Positions 1-8,347 of a stretch of 64,000 bases of DNA are shown piece by piece. Each line of letters starts with the position of its first letter. The first letter of the stretch is position 1. Source of the DNA: Lysobacter changpingensis (GTDB taxonomy: Bacteria; Pseudomonadota; Gammaproteobacteria; Xanthomonadales; Xanthomonadaceae); the NCBI RefSeq assembly GCF_017308985.1, contig NZ_JADWPE010000002.1, positions 868,001-932,000 on the forward strand. Direction: 5' to 3'. The notes beneath the pieces are model-generated. The model did not search any database. It was not told the origin of the DNA and worked only from the letters and a program-made list of their open reading frames with translations. The translations under genes were made by a program, and so were the position numbers.

Positions 1-693
1 CGACTCGTTCAGCGGGATGCGCACGATGCCGTCCGGCGCGGTCATCGCCTTGGACACCAGGCCGGTCTTGACGCCCTTGATGTCGAAATAGCGGATCTCG
101 CGGAAATTGAACAGGCGCTCGTAGTAGTCCGACCACTTCTGCATGTTGCCGAAGTAGAGGTTGTGCGTGAGGTGGTCGATGAAGGTCAGGCCGAATCCCT
201 TCGGATTGGCGTCCGCGCCCTGCACCGGCAGGTAGTCGCCGTCGTAGATCGAACCGGCGGCGCCGTAGCGGTCGACCAGGTACAGCATGCAGTCGCCAAT
301 GCCCTTCACCACCGGTGCGGCGACGGCGCGCGTTTCGGCCTTGTCGACGATGGCTTCGCCGCCGTTGTTGACGACGGTGTCGAACACCTTCGACGAGGGC
401 TCCTTGAAGCGGATCGCGAAGCCACATGCGCTCGGGCCGTGCTTGGCGGCGAAGTCGGCGGCGAAGCTGTCCGGTTCCTCGTTGACCAGGAAGTTCACGT
501 CGCCCTGGCGGTAGACGGTGATCGCACGCGTCTTGTGGCGCAGCACGGCGGTGAAGCCGAGCTTGCGGAAATAATCGTGCAGGGCCTCGCCCTGGCCGGC
601 GGGGGCGGCGAATTCGACGAACTCGAAACCGTCGATGCCGAGCGGGTTCTCGAACGTGGTGACCTGCATGCCGAGGTTGGGCTGTGCATTCAT
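1..693 (-). CDS. hppD: 4-hydroxyphenylpyruvate dioxygenase, partial (C-terminus off the left edge)
   Basis: Converts 4-hydroxyphenylpyruvate to homogentisate with Fe(II) and O2 in tyrosine catabolism. The 231 visible residues start MNAQPNLGMQ and run off the window; the family is about 350-360 residues, so the C-terminal iron-binding half is mostly missing. I see the first vicinal-oxygen-chelate repeat (FVEFAAPAGQGEALHDYFRK), the following HGPSACGFAIRF segment, and the start of the second domain with LTFIDHLTHNLYFGNM, whose His is the first iron ligand in the family. The visible part ends in IRIPLNES, a family hallmark. The gene diverges from the MarR gene, and a strong sigma70 promoter with an embedded operator lies between them. 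Confidence 0.93.
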   Translation of the reverse strand, partial: MNAQPNLGMQVTTFENPLGIDGFEFVEFAAPAGQGEALHDYFRKLGFTAVLRHKTRAITVYRQGDVNFLVNEEPDSFAADFAAKHGPSACGFAIRFKEPSSKVFDTVVNNGGEAIVDKAETRAVAAPVVKGIGDCMLYLVDRYGAAGSIYDGDYLPVQGADANPKGFGLTFIDHLTHNLYFGNMQKWSDYYERLFNFREIRYFDIKGVKTGLVSKAMTAPDGIVRIPLNES

Positions 694-760
694 GGCATTG
701 TTCTCAGATGGCGACCCGGCTGTGGGGACGGACTTCCGGCCGGGTCATTCGGAAACGAAC

Positions 761-789
761 GTTATAGTTTCACCTGAAACCATAATCAA
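761..789 (-). promoter_or_regulatory. Predicted sigma70 promoter of hppD
   Basis: Read on the minus strand this is TTGATT (784-789), a 17-base spacer, then TATAAC (761-766), a near-consensus sigma70 promoter directed at hppD. Transcription would start near 754, about 60 bases before the ATG. The spacer is almost completely filled by the inverted repeat at 762-785, so a bound repressor would block RNA polymerase. Confidence 0.7.
762..785. promoter_or_regulatory. 24-bp palindromic operator between hppD and marR
   Basis: Core GTTTCA-cc-TGAAAC flanked by TTAT on the left and ATAA on the right; 10 of 12 base pairs match about the centre at 773/774. Its size and symmetry fit a MarR-type dimer, and the adjacent gene encodes one. 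It overlaps both promoter elements of hppD and lies 17 bases before the marR ATG, so it probably serves both genes. The ligand is not shown by the sequence; a tyrosine-pathway intermediate is the obvious inference. Confidence 0.65.
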
Positions 790-802
790 GGCACATCGCA
801 TC

Positions 803-1309
803 ATGAATGCGCGCGACCCCGGATTCCCAAGGCTCGGACAACCCCTGCCCGGCCACGCCCAGCTCGATCTGGAGCATTTCCTTCCCTATCGGCTGTCGGT
901 GCTGAGCAACCGCGTGAGCGGCACCATCGCGCGCATCTACACCGAGCGATTCCAGCTCAGCATCACCGAATGGCGGGTGATGGCGGTGTTGGGTCGATAC
1001 CCGGGCCTGTCGGCCAACGAGGTCGCGCAGCGCACCGCGATGGACAAGGTGGCCGTGAGTCGCGCGGTGGCCCGCCTGCTCGATGCAGGGCGGCTGGATC
1101 GCGAGATCCATGGCGACGACCGGCGGCGTTCGGTCCTTAAACTGTCCGAGGGCGGGTATCGCATCTACGACGAGGTGGCGCCGCTGGCGCTGGAGTTCGA
1201 GCGGCGGTTGCTCGACGGGATCGACGACCAGGAACGGGCGGTGTTGTTCCGGTTGCTGGACAAGCTGGATGAGCTGGAGTTGCGGGCTGAGGCGGAAGGG
1301 ATGTCGTGA
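803..1309 (+). CDS. MarR-family transcriptional regulator, divergent from hppD
   Basis: A 168-residue winged-helix dimer-forming regulator. The helix-turn-helix is PGLSANEVAQRTAMDKVAVS followed by RAVARLLDAGRL, and the wing is DREIHGDDRRRSVLKLS with the family's D-x-R-R-x3-L pattern. The C-terminal helix EFERRLLDGIDDQERAVLFR is the dimerisation part. I chose the ATG at 803 because it gives a usual family length and sits just after the operator; the frame stays open upstream to 635 but runs through the promoter. Position and operator suggest control of tyrosine degradation (inference). The gene is followed by a repeat palindrome. Confidence 0.9.
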   Translation: MNARDPGFPRLGQPLPGHAQLDLEHFLPYRLSVLSNRVSGTIARIYTERFQLSITEWRVMAVLGRYPGLSANEVAQRTAMDKVAVSRAVARLLDAGRLDREIHGDDRRRSVLKLSEGGYRIYDEVAPLALEFERRLLDGIDDQERAVLFRLLDKLDELELRAEAEGMS

Positions 1310-1315
1310 AGGTTC

Positions 1316-1392
1316 TTGTAGCCCGGGTAAGCGAAGCGCACCCGGGGGCTGTCATGCCCGACCCGGGTGCGCTTCGCTTACCCGGGCTACAA
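1316..1392. repeat. Dispersed palindromic repeat, copy 1 (perfect 31-bp arms)
   Basis: Left arm 1316-1346 and right arm 1362-1392 are exact reverse complements of 31 bases around a 15-base loop. Each arm contains TAGCCCGGGTAAGCGAAGCG followed by CACCCGGG. Related copies lie at 12341-12420 and 52223-52302. It lies 6 bases after the marR stop and could form a very stable RNA hairpin, but there is no T tract. It resembles the REP/BIME class; no transposase is present in the window. Confidence 0.85.
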
Positions 1393-1421
1393 AGGCTCGT
1401 AGTGTTTCAACGTGACCATTC

Positions 1422-1456
1422 AAAAAAACAACGGCGACCTTGAGGTCGCCGTTGTT
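1422..1456 (-). terminator. Rho-independent terminator after the POT transporter
   Basis: On the minus strand a 14-bp perfect stem (AACAACGGCGACCT with AGGTCGCCGTTGTT, 2-base loop) is followed by an unbroken run of seven T. It lies about 100 bases downstream of the transporter stop. Confidence 0.85.
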
Positions 1457-1559
1457 CGTGAAGCATCGCGATCTGCCAGGCTGCGGGCCTGGATCCCGGC
1501 TCTCACCGGGACGGCGATCCGGCAAAGCCGCTCGCGCAAAGCGCGAGCGGGCCGGATCG

Positions 1560-3068
1560 TCACTTCACCCCATGCATCAATCGCTGCACGAGCGGCGCGA
1601 TGAGGAACAGCAGCACGCCCGGGATCACCAGCGCCCAGAAGCCGAACGTGTAGCCCGACAGCGCCGACTGCACGTTCATGCCGGTCTCGCCCGACACGTG
1701 GCTGGCGAAGATGCCCGACAGGTTGTTGCCGATGCCGGTCGAGAGAAACCAGCCGCCCATGCCGAAGCCGACCAGGCGCACCGGCGCCAGCTTGGTCACC
1801 ATCGACAGGCCGATCGGCGACAGGCACAGCTCGCCGATGGACTGGATCCAGTACACCGCGAACAGCGTCCAGAACGGGATCTTCAGCGTCTGCGGGTTCA
1901 CCAGCGACGACAGCGCGAACATCAGCAGCAGGAACGCCAGGCCGTTGAAGATCAGGCCCAGGCTGAACTTGCGCGGGATCGACGGGTTGTTGCGGCCCAT
2001 CTTCACCCAGATCCACGCGATGATCGGCGCCAGCGTGATGATCGCCACCGAGTTCACCGACTGGAACCAGCCAACCGGGAACGTCCAGGCGCCGAACTCG
2101 CGGTTGACGATCTTCTCGGCCAGGAAGCTGAAGGAGCTGCCGGCCTGTTCGAAGAAGCACCAGAACAGCACGTTGAACGCGAAGATGATCAGCATCGCGA
2201 TGACCATGTCGCGCTGGCGCGGACCTTCGCGGATGCCTTCCACCAGCAGCAGGATCGCCAGTGCGATGAACATCGCGGTGAGTACCCACTGCAGCGAATC
2301 GGCGCCCATGCTCAGCAGGAAGTAGATGCCGGGGATCGCGACGATCGCGCACAGCGCAGTGATCGCCAGGCGCGCGCGGCTTTCGCTGCCCGCCGGCGGA
2401 CGGCCGATGCCCTGCAGCTGGCTGCGGCCGATCCAGAACCACACCAGGCTGATCAGCATGCCGATGCCCGAGGTGATGAACACCACCTTGTAGGCCGGCA
2501 TCTCGGGCGAACCGAACACGTTCTCGGCGAACCAGCCGGTGATCAGCGGCGAGACCATCGCGCCCAGGTTGATGCCCATGTAGAACAGGGTGAACCCCGA
2601 GTCGCGGCGCTCGTCGCCGACGGCGTAGAGCTTGCCGACCATCGTGGAGATGTTCGGCTTGAACAGGCCGTTGCCGGCGATGATCGTCGCCAGGCCGAGC
2701 TTGAAGACCTCATGGTTCGGCATCGCGATCATGAACAGGCCCGCGGCCATGATCGTCGCGCCGAGCAGGATCGAACGCTGGTAGCCGATCACCCGGTCGG
2801 CCACGTAGCCGCCGAAGATCGCCGCGGCATACACCAGCGCCAGGTACGCGCCGTAGAGCTGGTTGGCGGGCGTCTCGCCCGTGCCGCTGCCGTCGTAGAA
2901 CTGGGCGACGATGTAGAGCACCAGCGCCCAGCGGATGCCGTAGAACGCGAAGCGCTCCCAGAACTCCGTCATGAAGAGCATCCACAGCGGGCGCGGATGG
3001 CCCATGGTCTGCGGGAATGCGGGAAGAGGCGCGGCCGTGCCGTTCGCCGATGATGCGGTTCCGCTCAT
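1560..3068 (-). CDS. POT/PTR2-family proton-dependent oligopeptide transporter
   Basis: A 502-residue inner-membrane symporter importing di- and tripeptides with protons. It carries the ExxERFxxYG proton-coupling motif as EFWERFAFYG in helix 1 and the second PTR2 signature FYMGINLGAMVSPLITGWFA; about 14 hydrophobic segments follow, which is normal for bacterial POT proteins. The ATG at 3068 was preferred over one at 3092 because GGGGGA lies six bases upstream on the minus strand. It stands alone with its own strong terminator. Members of the family differ in substrate (peptides, nitrate, others); peptides are likely given this bacterial DtpA-like sequence, but that is inference. Confidence 0.9.
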   Translation of the reverse strand: MSGTASSANGTAAPLPAFPQTMGHPRPLWMLFMTEFWERFAFYGIRWALVLYIVAQFYDGSGTGETPANQLYGAYLALVYAAAIFGGYVADRVIGYQRSILLGATIMAAGLFMIAMPNHEVFKLGLATIIAGNGLFKPNISTMVGKLYAVGDERRDSGFTLFYMGINLGAMVSPLITGWFAENVFGSPEMPAYKVVFITSGIGMLISLVWFWIGRSQLQGIGRPPAGSESRARLAITALCAIVAIPGIYFLLSMGADSLQWVLTAMFIALAILLLVEGIREGPRQRDMVIAMLIIFAFNVLFWCFFEQAGSSFSFLAEKIVNREFGAWTFPVGWFQSVNSVAIITLAPIIAWIWVKMGRNNPSIPRKFSLGLIFNGLAFLLLMFALSSLVNPQTLKIPFWTLFAVYWIQSIGELCLSPIGLSMVTKLAPVRLVGFGMGGWFLSTGIGNNLSGIFASHVSGETGMNVQSALSGYTFGFWALVIPGVLLFLIAPLVQRLMHGVK

Positions 3069-3233
3069 GCGGTATCCCCCGTGGTGGATCAAGTACTGGC
3101 AAAGGAAAACCCACGCCGGGCGGCACGGGACCGGGGAGGATTACCGGCCGGCGCCCGATCCGTCAAACCCGCGTGAATGCCCAAAAGTCGTGCTGCGCCG
3201 CAGCATCGCAGCTGAACGGGGACGGCGTCGCGC

Positions 3234-3656
3234 CTAGCCGCCCGCGGCGGCGGCTTCGATCGCCAAGGCGAGCAAACGCGGGAAATCCGCATGCGCGTCG
3301 CGCAGCAGCGCCTGGGCCTCGTCCAGCGCGCACCAGCGCAGCTCGGTGTGCTCGGCGAGGTTCGCCGGCTCGCCGCTCCAGTCGCGGACGAGGTAGAGCC
3401 GAAGGCGCCATGGCTCGGGCGCGGCGCCTTCGAGGCGATCGAGATAGAAGAAGTCGCGCGCGACGATGCCGAGCTCCTCCGCCAGCTCGCGCGCGATCGC
3501 CTGCTCGCCGCTCTCGCCCGCTTCGACGTGGCCGCCGAACACGTCCCACGCGCCGGCCAGCCAGTCGCAATCGTCGCTGCGGCGGCCGAGCAGCACCCGC
3601 CCATCGCGCACCAGCAGCGCGCCGACGCAGTCGTGCACCGGCCGCGACGTCGTCAT
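3234..3656 (-). CDS. Nudix hydrolase
   Basis: A 140-residue pyrophosphohydrolase with a canonical Nudix box, [20 protein letters not shown] then LGI (G-x5-E-x7-REUxEExGU), at about residues 42-64; the Glu residues bind the catalytic metal. The N-terminal [16 protein letters not shown] strand is typical. Its ATG overlaps the TGA of the tryptophan dioxygenase gene (ATGA, 3653-3656), so the two are translationally coupled. The substrate cannot be read from the sequence; many relatives clean oxidised nucleotides. Coupling to kynA may be only operon convenience. Confidence 0.88.
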   Translation of the reverse strand: MTTSRPVHDCVGALLVRDGRVLLGRRSDDCDWLAGAWDVFGGHVEAGESGEQAIARELAEELGIVARDFFYLDRLEGAAPEPWRLRLYLVRDWSGEPANLAEHTELRWCALDEAQALLRDAHADFPRLLALAIEAAAAGG

Positions 3657-4540
3657 TTCGCCGGCGGTGGCGTGCCGTACCCGGCCTGCGCGCCGATCAT
3701 CGTGCGCACGTCGAACAGTTCCGGGAAGAAGGTCAGTTCCAGCGCCTGCTTGAGGAAGCCCACGCCGCTGGAGCCGCCAGTGCCGCGCTTGAAGCCGATG
3801 ATGCGCATCACCGTGCGCATGTGGCGGAAGCGCCACAGCTGGAACTGGCTTTCCAGGTCGACCAGGTCCTCGCACAGGTGGTACGCGGCCCAGTGCGCGT
3901 CGGTGTCCTCGTAGATGCGTTCGAACACCGGCAGCAGCTCCGGATCGGCCACGTGCGACTGCGACCAGTCGCGCTCGACGTGGCGCGCCGGAACCGCATG
4001 ACCGTGGCGAGCGAGGTAGCGCAGCACTTCGTCGTACAGGCTCGGCGATTCGAGCACCTCGCGCAGCGCGCCTTCCGCCTTCGCGTCGTGCGAGAAGACC
4101 TTGAGCATCGACGCGTTCTTGTTGCCGAGCAGGAACTCGATCGTGCGGTACTGCAGCGACTGAAAGCCCGACGAAGGCCCGAGGATCTCGCGGAATTCCA
4201 TGTATTCCGACGGCGTCAGCGTTTCCAGCACCGACCACATCTCGGTGAGCTGGCGCAGGATGTTCTTGCAGCGCGCGAAGATCTTCTGGCATTCGCCCAG
4301 GCGGTCCTCGCGCAGGTTCGCGATGGCGGCCTTGAGCTCGTGGATCATCAGCTTCATCCACAGCTCGGCGACCTGGTGCTGGACGATGAACAGCAGTTCG
4401 TCGTGGTGCGGCGGATTGGACAGCCGCTGCTGCGCCGACAGCAGCGTGTCGAGCTGCAGGTAGCCGGAATAGCTCATCCGCCCTTCGAAGTCGGTGTGGA
4501 TGCTCGATTCCAGTTCGCGCTCGTTCTTCTCGACCGTCAT
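3653..4540 (-). CDS. kynA: Tryptophan 2,3-dioxygenase
   Basis: A 295-residue cytosolic heme enzyme that opens the indole ring of L-tryptophan to N-formylkynurenine, the first step of the kynurenine pathway. Family hallmarks: [14 protein letters not shown] near the N-terminus, [29 protein letters not shown] (substrate pocket), [20 protein letters not shown] carrying the proximal heme His and the flexible GTGG loop. Length matches the family. The ATG at 4540 starts [11 protein letters not shown]; upstream codons of the frame encode a low-quality extension. No kynurenine formamidase or kynureninase gene lies nearby. The gene ends in an ATGA overlap with the Nudix gene. Confidence 0.95.
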   Translation of the reverse strand: MTVEKNERELESSIHTDFEGRMSYSGYLQLDTLLSAQQRLSNPPHHDELLFIVQHQVAELWMKLMIHELKAAIANLREDRLGECQKIFARCKNILRQLTEMWSVLETLTPSEYMEFREILGPSSGFQSLQYRTIEFLLGNKNASMLKVFSHDAKAEGALREVLESPSLYDEVLRYLARHGHAVPARHVERDWSQSHVADPELLPVFERIYEDTDAHWAAYHLCEDLVDLESQFQLWRFRHMRTVMRIIGFKRGTGGSSGVGFLKQALELTFFPELFDVRTMIGAQAGYGTPPPAK

Positions 4541-4755
4541 TGCAGGCTCGGGTGACGCCGGATCGTTCCGGCCAGGGGGGCCAAAAGGGTAACGCATCGG
4601 CCCTTTGCGCCCGGGGATGGCGGCGTGGTCACCGGCGTGAAATACCCGCGACGGACCATGCGGCAGACTCGGCCGGTCCGCGACAGTGGCGTTGGCGGAC
4701 CGGGTGCTCACTCTCAGTGCCCGCCCGCCAGGGCGGCGCGACAACGGGGAAGTCT

Positions 4756-7700
4756 ATGGACAGGGTCAGGGGCCGCCGGGCGGTCGCGTTGTTCGCCTTC
4801 GCATCGCTGCTCGCCCTCGCCGGCGGCGCGCATGCGCAGGTCGTCATCAGCCAGGTGTACGGCGGCGGCGGTGGCGGCACGGCCGTCTACGCCAACGATT
4901 ACGTCGAGCTCCACAACCGCGGCACGGCGCCCGTCTCGCTCGCCGGCATGTCGGTGCAGTACGCCAGCGCGACCGGCACCGGCAACTTCAGCGGCGTCGC
5001 CGTGCTGCCGTCCGTCACGGTGCAGCCGGGCAAGTACTTCCTCGTCGCGATGAGCGGCGGGTCGGCCGGCGCGCCGCTGCCGGCACCCGATGCCACCGGC
5101 CCCGCGGCGATGTCCGCCAGCGCGGGCAAGGTCGTTCTCGTGCGCCAGTCCGCCGCACTCGCCTGCAACGGCGGCAGCGCGCCGTGCTCGGCCGAGCAGC
5201 GCGCGCTGATCGCCGACCTCGTCGGATACGGCAGCGCGAACTTCTTCGAAGGCGCCGGTGCGGCGCCGACGCTCAGCGCCGCCACCGCGGCGCTGCGCAA
5301 CGACAACGGCGCGACCGACACCGACAACAACAACGCCGACTTCACCGCCGGCGCGCCCACGCCGCGCAACAGCGGATCGACCACGCCGGAACCCGAACCC
5401 GCGACGCCGCGCACGATCGGACAGATCCAGGGCAGCGCGCTGCGTTCGCCGCATGAAGGCGAGCGCGTGGTGACAGAAGGCATCGTCACGGCGTTGAAGT
5501 TCAACAACGGCTTCTTCCTGCAGGCCGCGAACGACGACGGCGATGCGGCCACGTCGAACGGCGTGTTCGTGTTCACCAGTTCCGCGCCGCCCGCCAGCGC
5601 CGCCGTCGGCAACCGCGTGCGCGTGACGGGCAAGGTCGAGGAATTCGTCCCGGCCTCCAACGTCAACCAGCTCACCATCACCGAAATCACCGGACCGACG
5701 GTCGAGTTGCTGGAAGCCGGCCTCGCCCTGCCCGCGCCGGTCGAACTCACGTCCGCCGATCTGTCGCCGAACGCCACGCCGGGCACGCTCGAACGCCTGG
5801 AAGGCATGCGCGTGAGCGTCGGCAACGCGGTCGTCGTGGGCCCGTCCGAAGGCCGCATCGACGAGGACGACGCCACCGCGAGCAGCGACGGCGTGTTCTA
5901 CGTGACGCTGCCCGACGTGCCCACGCCGTTCCGCGAACCCGGCATCGGCGTGATGGACGCCGCGCTCGCGACGCTGCCCCCGGGCAAGGACCCTCCGCTG
6001 TTCGACACCAACCAGGAACGCCTGATGATCCGCAGCCGCGGCCAGGTCGGCGCGTTCCCGCTGTCGGTCGATACCGGCGCGCAGGTCGCGGGCCTGTTCG
6101 GCGTGCTCGACTACTTCGGCGGCACCTGGGCGTTGCTGCCCGACACCGGGACGCCGCCCACCGCCACCGGCGGCGGTCTTCCGCAGGCAGTGAACGATGC
6201 GGGCCCGGATGAAGTCACCATCGGCGGCTTCAACCTGTTGCGCTTCTTCGACGAGATCGACGACAACAACGGCGCGCCGACGATCAAGCCCGAAGCGCTC
6301 GACAAACGCCTGACCAAGACCGCCGGCGCGATCTGCGATTACCTCAAGGCGCCCGACATCCTCGGTGTGGTCGAAGTCGAGAACCTGCGCGTGCTGGGCC
6401 TGCTCGCCGATCGCATCAACGCGAACTGCGCGAGCGCGCCGCAATACGTGCCGTATCTGTCGCAGGGCAACGATGTGGGCGGCATCAACGTCGGTTTCCT
6501 GGTGTCCACGCGGGCGGTCGACGCCGGCGTGTCGCGCGTCGAGGTGCACGAAGTCGTGCAGTTCGGCAAGGACGCGACGCTCGCCAATCCCGACGGCAGC
6601 ACCAGCCTGCTCAACGATCGCCCGCCGCTGCTGCTGCGCGCCTCCGTGCATCACGACAATGGCGCTACGTATCCGGTGACCGTGATCGTCAACCACCTGC
6701 GCTCGCTCAACGACATCGACTCGGTCGCGCCCGGCAGCAACGGCTGGAGCACCGACGGCGCGCGTGTTCGCGCCAAGCGCGGCGCGCAGGCGGCGTATCT
6801 CGCCGGCCTGGTGCAGCAGATGCAGGCGACGAATCCAGACGAGAAGATCGTGCTGGTCGGCGACTTCAACGCGTTCGAGTTCAACGACGGCTACGTCGAC
6901 GTGCTCGGTGTCATCAAGGGCACCGAAGCGCCGGAGGACCAGGTGCTGACCTACGTCGACAGCCCGGTGACGACGCCGCTGATCGACGGCTCGGAACTCA
7001 TCGCCGATCCCGCGCAGCGCTGGTCCTACGTGTTCGGTGGCAGCGCGCAGACGCTCGACCATGCACTGGTGAACGAAGCGGTGGTGATGGGCGCGTCCGC
7101 CGTCACCGTCGAACACGCGCGCATCAACGCCGGCTTCGCCGTCGATCATTACGCCGATGCCTCGCTGCCGCTGCGCGTGTCCGACCACGATCCGGTGCGC
7201 GTCTCGATCCGCGTGCCGGATTTCCGCAGCGCGAACCTGTCGGCCAGCGCGTCGGCGACGCCGTCGACGCTGCGTGCGGGCGAAACCGCGACGTGGAGCG
7301 CCAACGTGCGCAACGCCGGCCCGGATGCGGCGGAAGGCACCGCCGTCGCATTCGCCTTCGATGCCGATGTGACGCCGTCCATCACCGCGCCCCCCGGCTG
7401 GAGGTGCGCCGCGCCGGTGCACGACGCCGCGACGACGACGGTGGCCTGCACGATCGGCTCGTTCGCATCGACGGCGCAGGCGACATTCACGCTGCTCACG
7501 CCGATGCCGTCGCTGCCGAACGGCACCGTCGTTCGCATGGCCGTGGCTGCGCGTTCGCAGACGCGCGATCCGGTCAACGCAGACAACGACGCCACCGCGA
7601 GCGTCACCGTGGTGACCGCGGCCGACCTGTCGGTGCGGATCGAAGGCGGCGCGCTGCCCGTGCGCCGTGGCGCCATCGCGACCTTCCTCGTGCCGGTGCG

Positions 7701-8013
7701 CAACGCCGGTCCGGACGCGGCCGCGCAACCGACGCTGTCGATCGACGGCAACGTCGCGGCGTCGGCCGCCGCGATCGCCGCGCCGTCCGGCTGGAGTTGC
7801 GCGCGCACCGCGACCGTCGCCGGCTTCCGCGCGCAGTGCACGCACGGCGGCAGCATCGGCCAGGGCGTGCAGTGGTTCGCCTTCGCGATCGTGGTGCCGA
7901 ACCGTCCGGCCAACGGCACGCAGCTGGAGTTCAACGCGCACGTCGAATCGGTGACGCCCGATCCCGACGCGTCCGACAATACGGACACGCTGCGCGTGGC
8001 GATCCGGCGCTGA
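4756..8013 (+). CDS. Large secreted nuclease: lamin-tail, OB-like, endonuclease/exonuclease/phosphatase and two DUF11-like domains
   Basis: A 1085-residue exported protein with a Sec signal peptide (VALFAFASLLALAGGAHAQ). Domains in order: lamin-tail domain from about residue 25 to 150 (VVISQVYGGGGGG, YVELHNRG); an OB-like domain about 221-300; a DNase-I-like catalytic domain about 485-815, with GVVEVENL (metal-binding Glu), IVNHLRSL, LVGDFNAFE and the terminal SDHDPVRVSI; and two C-terminal immunoglobulin-like repeats from about 826 and 955, both with NAGPDAA. This resembles extracellular DNases of the ExeM/NucH type, suggesting degradation of environmental DNA for nutrients or biofilm turnover. 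Start chosen at 4756 because GGGGA precedes it. It is monocistronic and followed by a hairpin. Confidence 0.88.
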   Translation: MDRVRGRRAVALFAFASLLALAGGAHAQVVISQVYGGGGGGTAVYANDYVELHNRGTAPVSLAGMSVQYASATGTGNFSGVAVLPSVTVQPGKYFLVAMSGGSAGAPLPAPDATGPAAMSASAGKVVLVRQSAALACNGGSAPCSAEQRALIADLVGYGSANFFEGAGAAPTLSAATAALRNDNGATDTDNNNADFTAGAPTPRNSGSTTPEPEPATPRTIGQIQGSALRSPHEGERVVTEGIVTALKFNNGFFLQAANDDGDAATSNGVFVFTSSAPPASAAVGNRVRVTGKVEEFVPASNVNQLTITEITGPTVELLEAGLALPAPVELTSADLSPNATPGTLERLEGMRVSVGNAVVVGPSEGRIDEDDATASSDGVFYVTLPDVPTPFREPGIGVMDAALATLPPGKDPPLFDTNQERLMIRSRGQVGAFPLSVDTGAQVAGLFGVLDYFGGTWALLPDTGTPPTATGGGLPQAVNDAGPDEVTIGGFNLLRFFDEIDDNNGAPTIKPEALDKRLTKTAGAICDYLKAPDILGVVEVENLRVLGLLADRINANCASAPQYVPYLSQGNDVGGINVGFLVSTRAVDAGVSRVEVHEVVQFGKDATLANPDGSTSLLNDRPPLLLRASVHHDNGATYPVTVIVNHLRSLNDIDSVAPGSNGWSTDGARVRAKRGAQAAYLAGLVQQMQATNPDEKIVLVGDFNAFEFNDGYVDVLGVIKGTEAPEDQVLTYVDSPVTTPLIDGSELIADPAQRWSYVFGGSAQTLDHALVNEAVVMGASAVTVEHARINAGFAVDHYADASLPLRVSDHDPVRVSIRVPDFRSANLSASASATPSTLRAGETATWSANVRNAGPDAAEGTAVAFAFDADVTPSITAPPGWRCAAPVHDAATTTVACTIGSFASTAQATFTLLTPMPSLPNGTVVRMAVAARSQTRDPVNADNDATASVTVVTAADLSVRIEGGALPVRRGAIATFLVPVRNAGPDAAAQPTLSIDGNVAASAAAIAAPSGWSCARTATVAGFRAQCTHGGSIGQGVQWFAFAIVVPNRPANGTQLEFNAHVESVTPDPDASDNTDTLRVAIRR

Positions 8014-8033
8014 GAACCCGGACGATCGGCCGG

Positions 8034-8060
8034 AAGGGCGCGGCATCCCGCGCCCTTTCC
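8034..8060 (+). terminator. Probable terminator after the secreted nuclease
   Basis: A 10-bp stem AAGGGCGCGG/CCGCGCCCTT with a 4-base loop lies 21 bases past the nuclease stop and is followed by a broken T stretch (TTTCCGCTTT). The poor T tract lowers confidence. The rest of the gap to 8347 holds no gene; the sequence GGTATCAT near 8172-8179 could be a -10 element for the dehydrogenase operon but lacks a correctly spaced -35. Confidence 0.5.
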
Positions 8061-8347
8061 GCTTTCCGGCGCGCATTCAGCCGCGCTCCATACCGACGCG
8101 TCCGGCGCCATCTAGCGTCTTTTCCGCAAAGTTGCATGCCGCACCGCGCAACGGGCCTTGACGCGGGCTTGGGTATCATCGCGTCCAACAGCGCGTTGCT
8201 ACGGCCCGGTTTCCCGGCCGCCTGCGCGCCTCGGAGCCAGGTCGGGCGCGCCCCGGCCCAGCCCTCCGAACGGTCCCTGCCGGCACTGGATCCGGGACGC
8301 GGCCGTTTCGGCTCCCTGTCACCCGACACCCAGTCAGGACTCCCGCG

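Noticed and set aside
4714-8076. An antisense open frame of over 1100 codons opposite the secreted nuclease
   Set aside because: It is a shadow caused by high third-position G+C; its translation is Arg/Gly/Val-rich with no domain, while the plus strand has a signal peptide and nuclease motifs.
8158-8179. TTGACG followed by TATCAT as a promoter for the dehydrogenase operon
   Set aside because: The spacer is only 10 bases, too short for sigma70.
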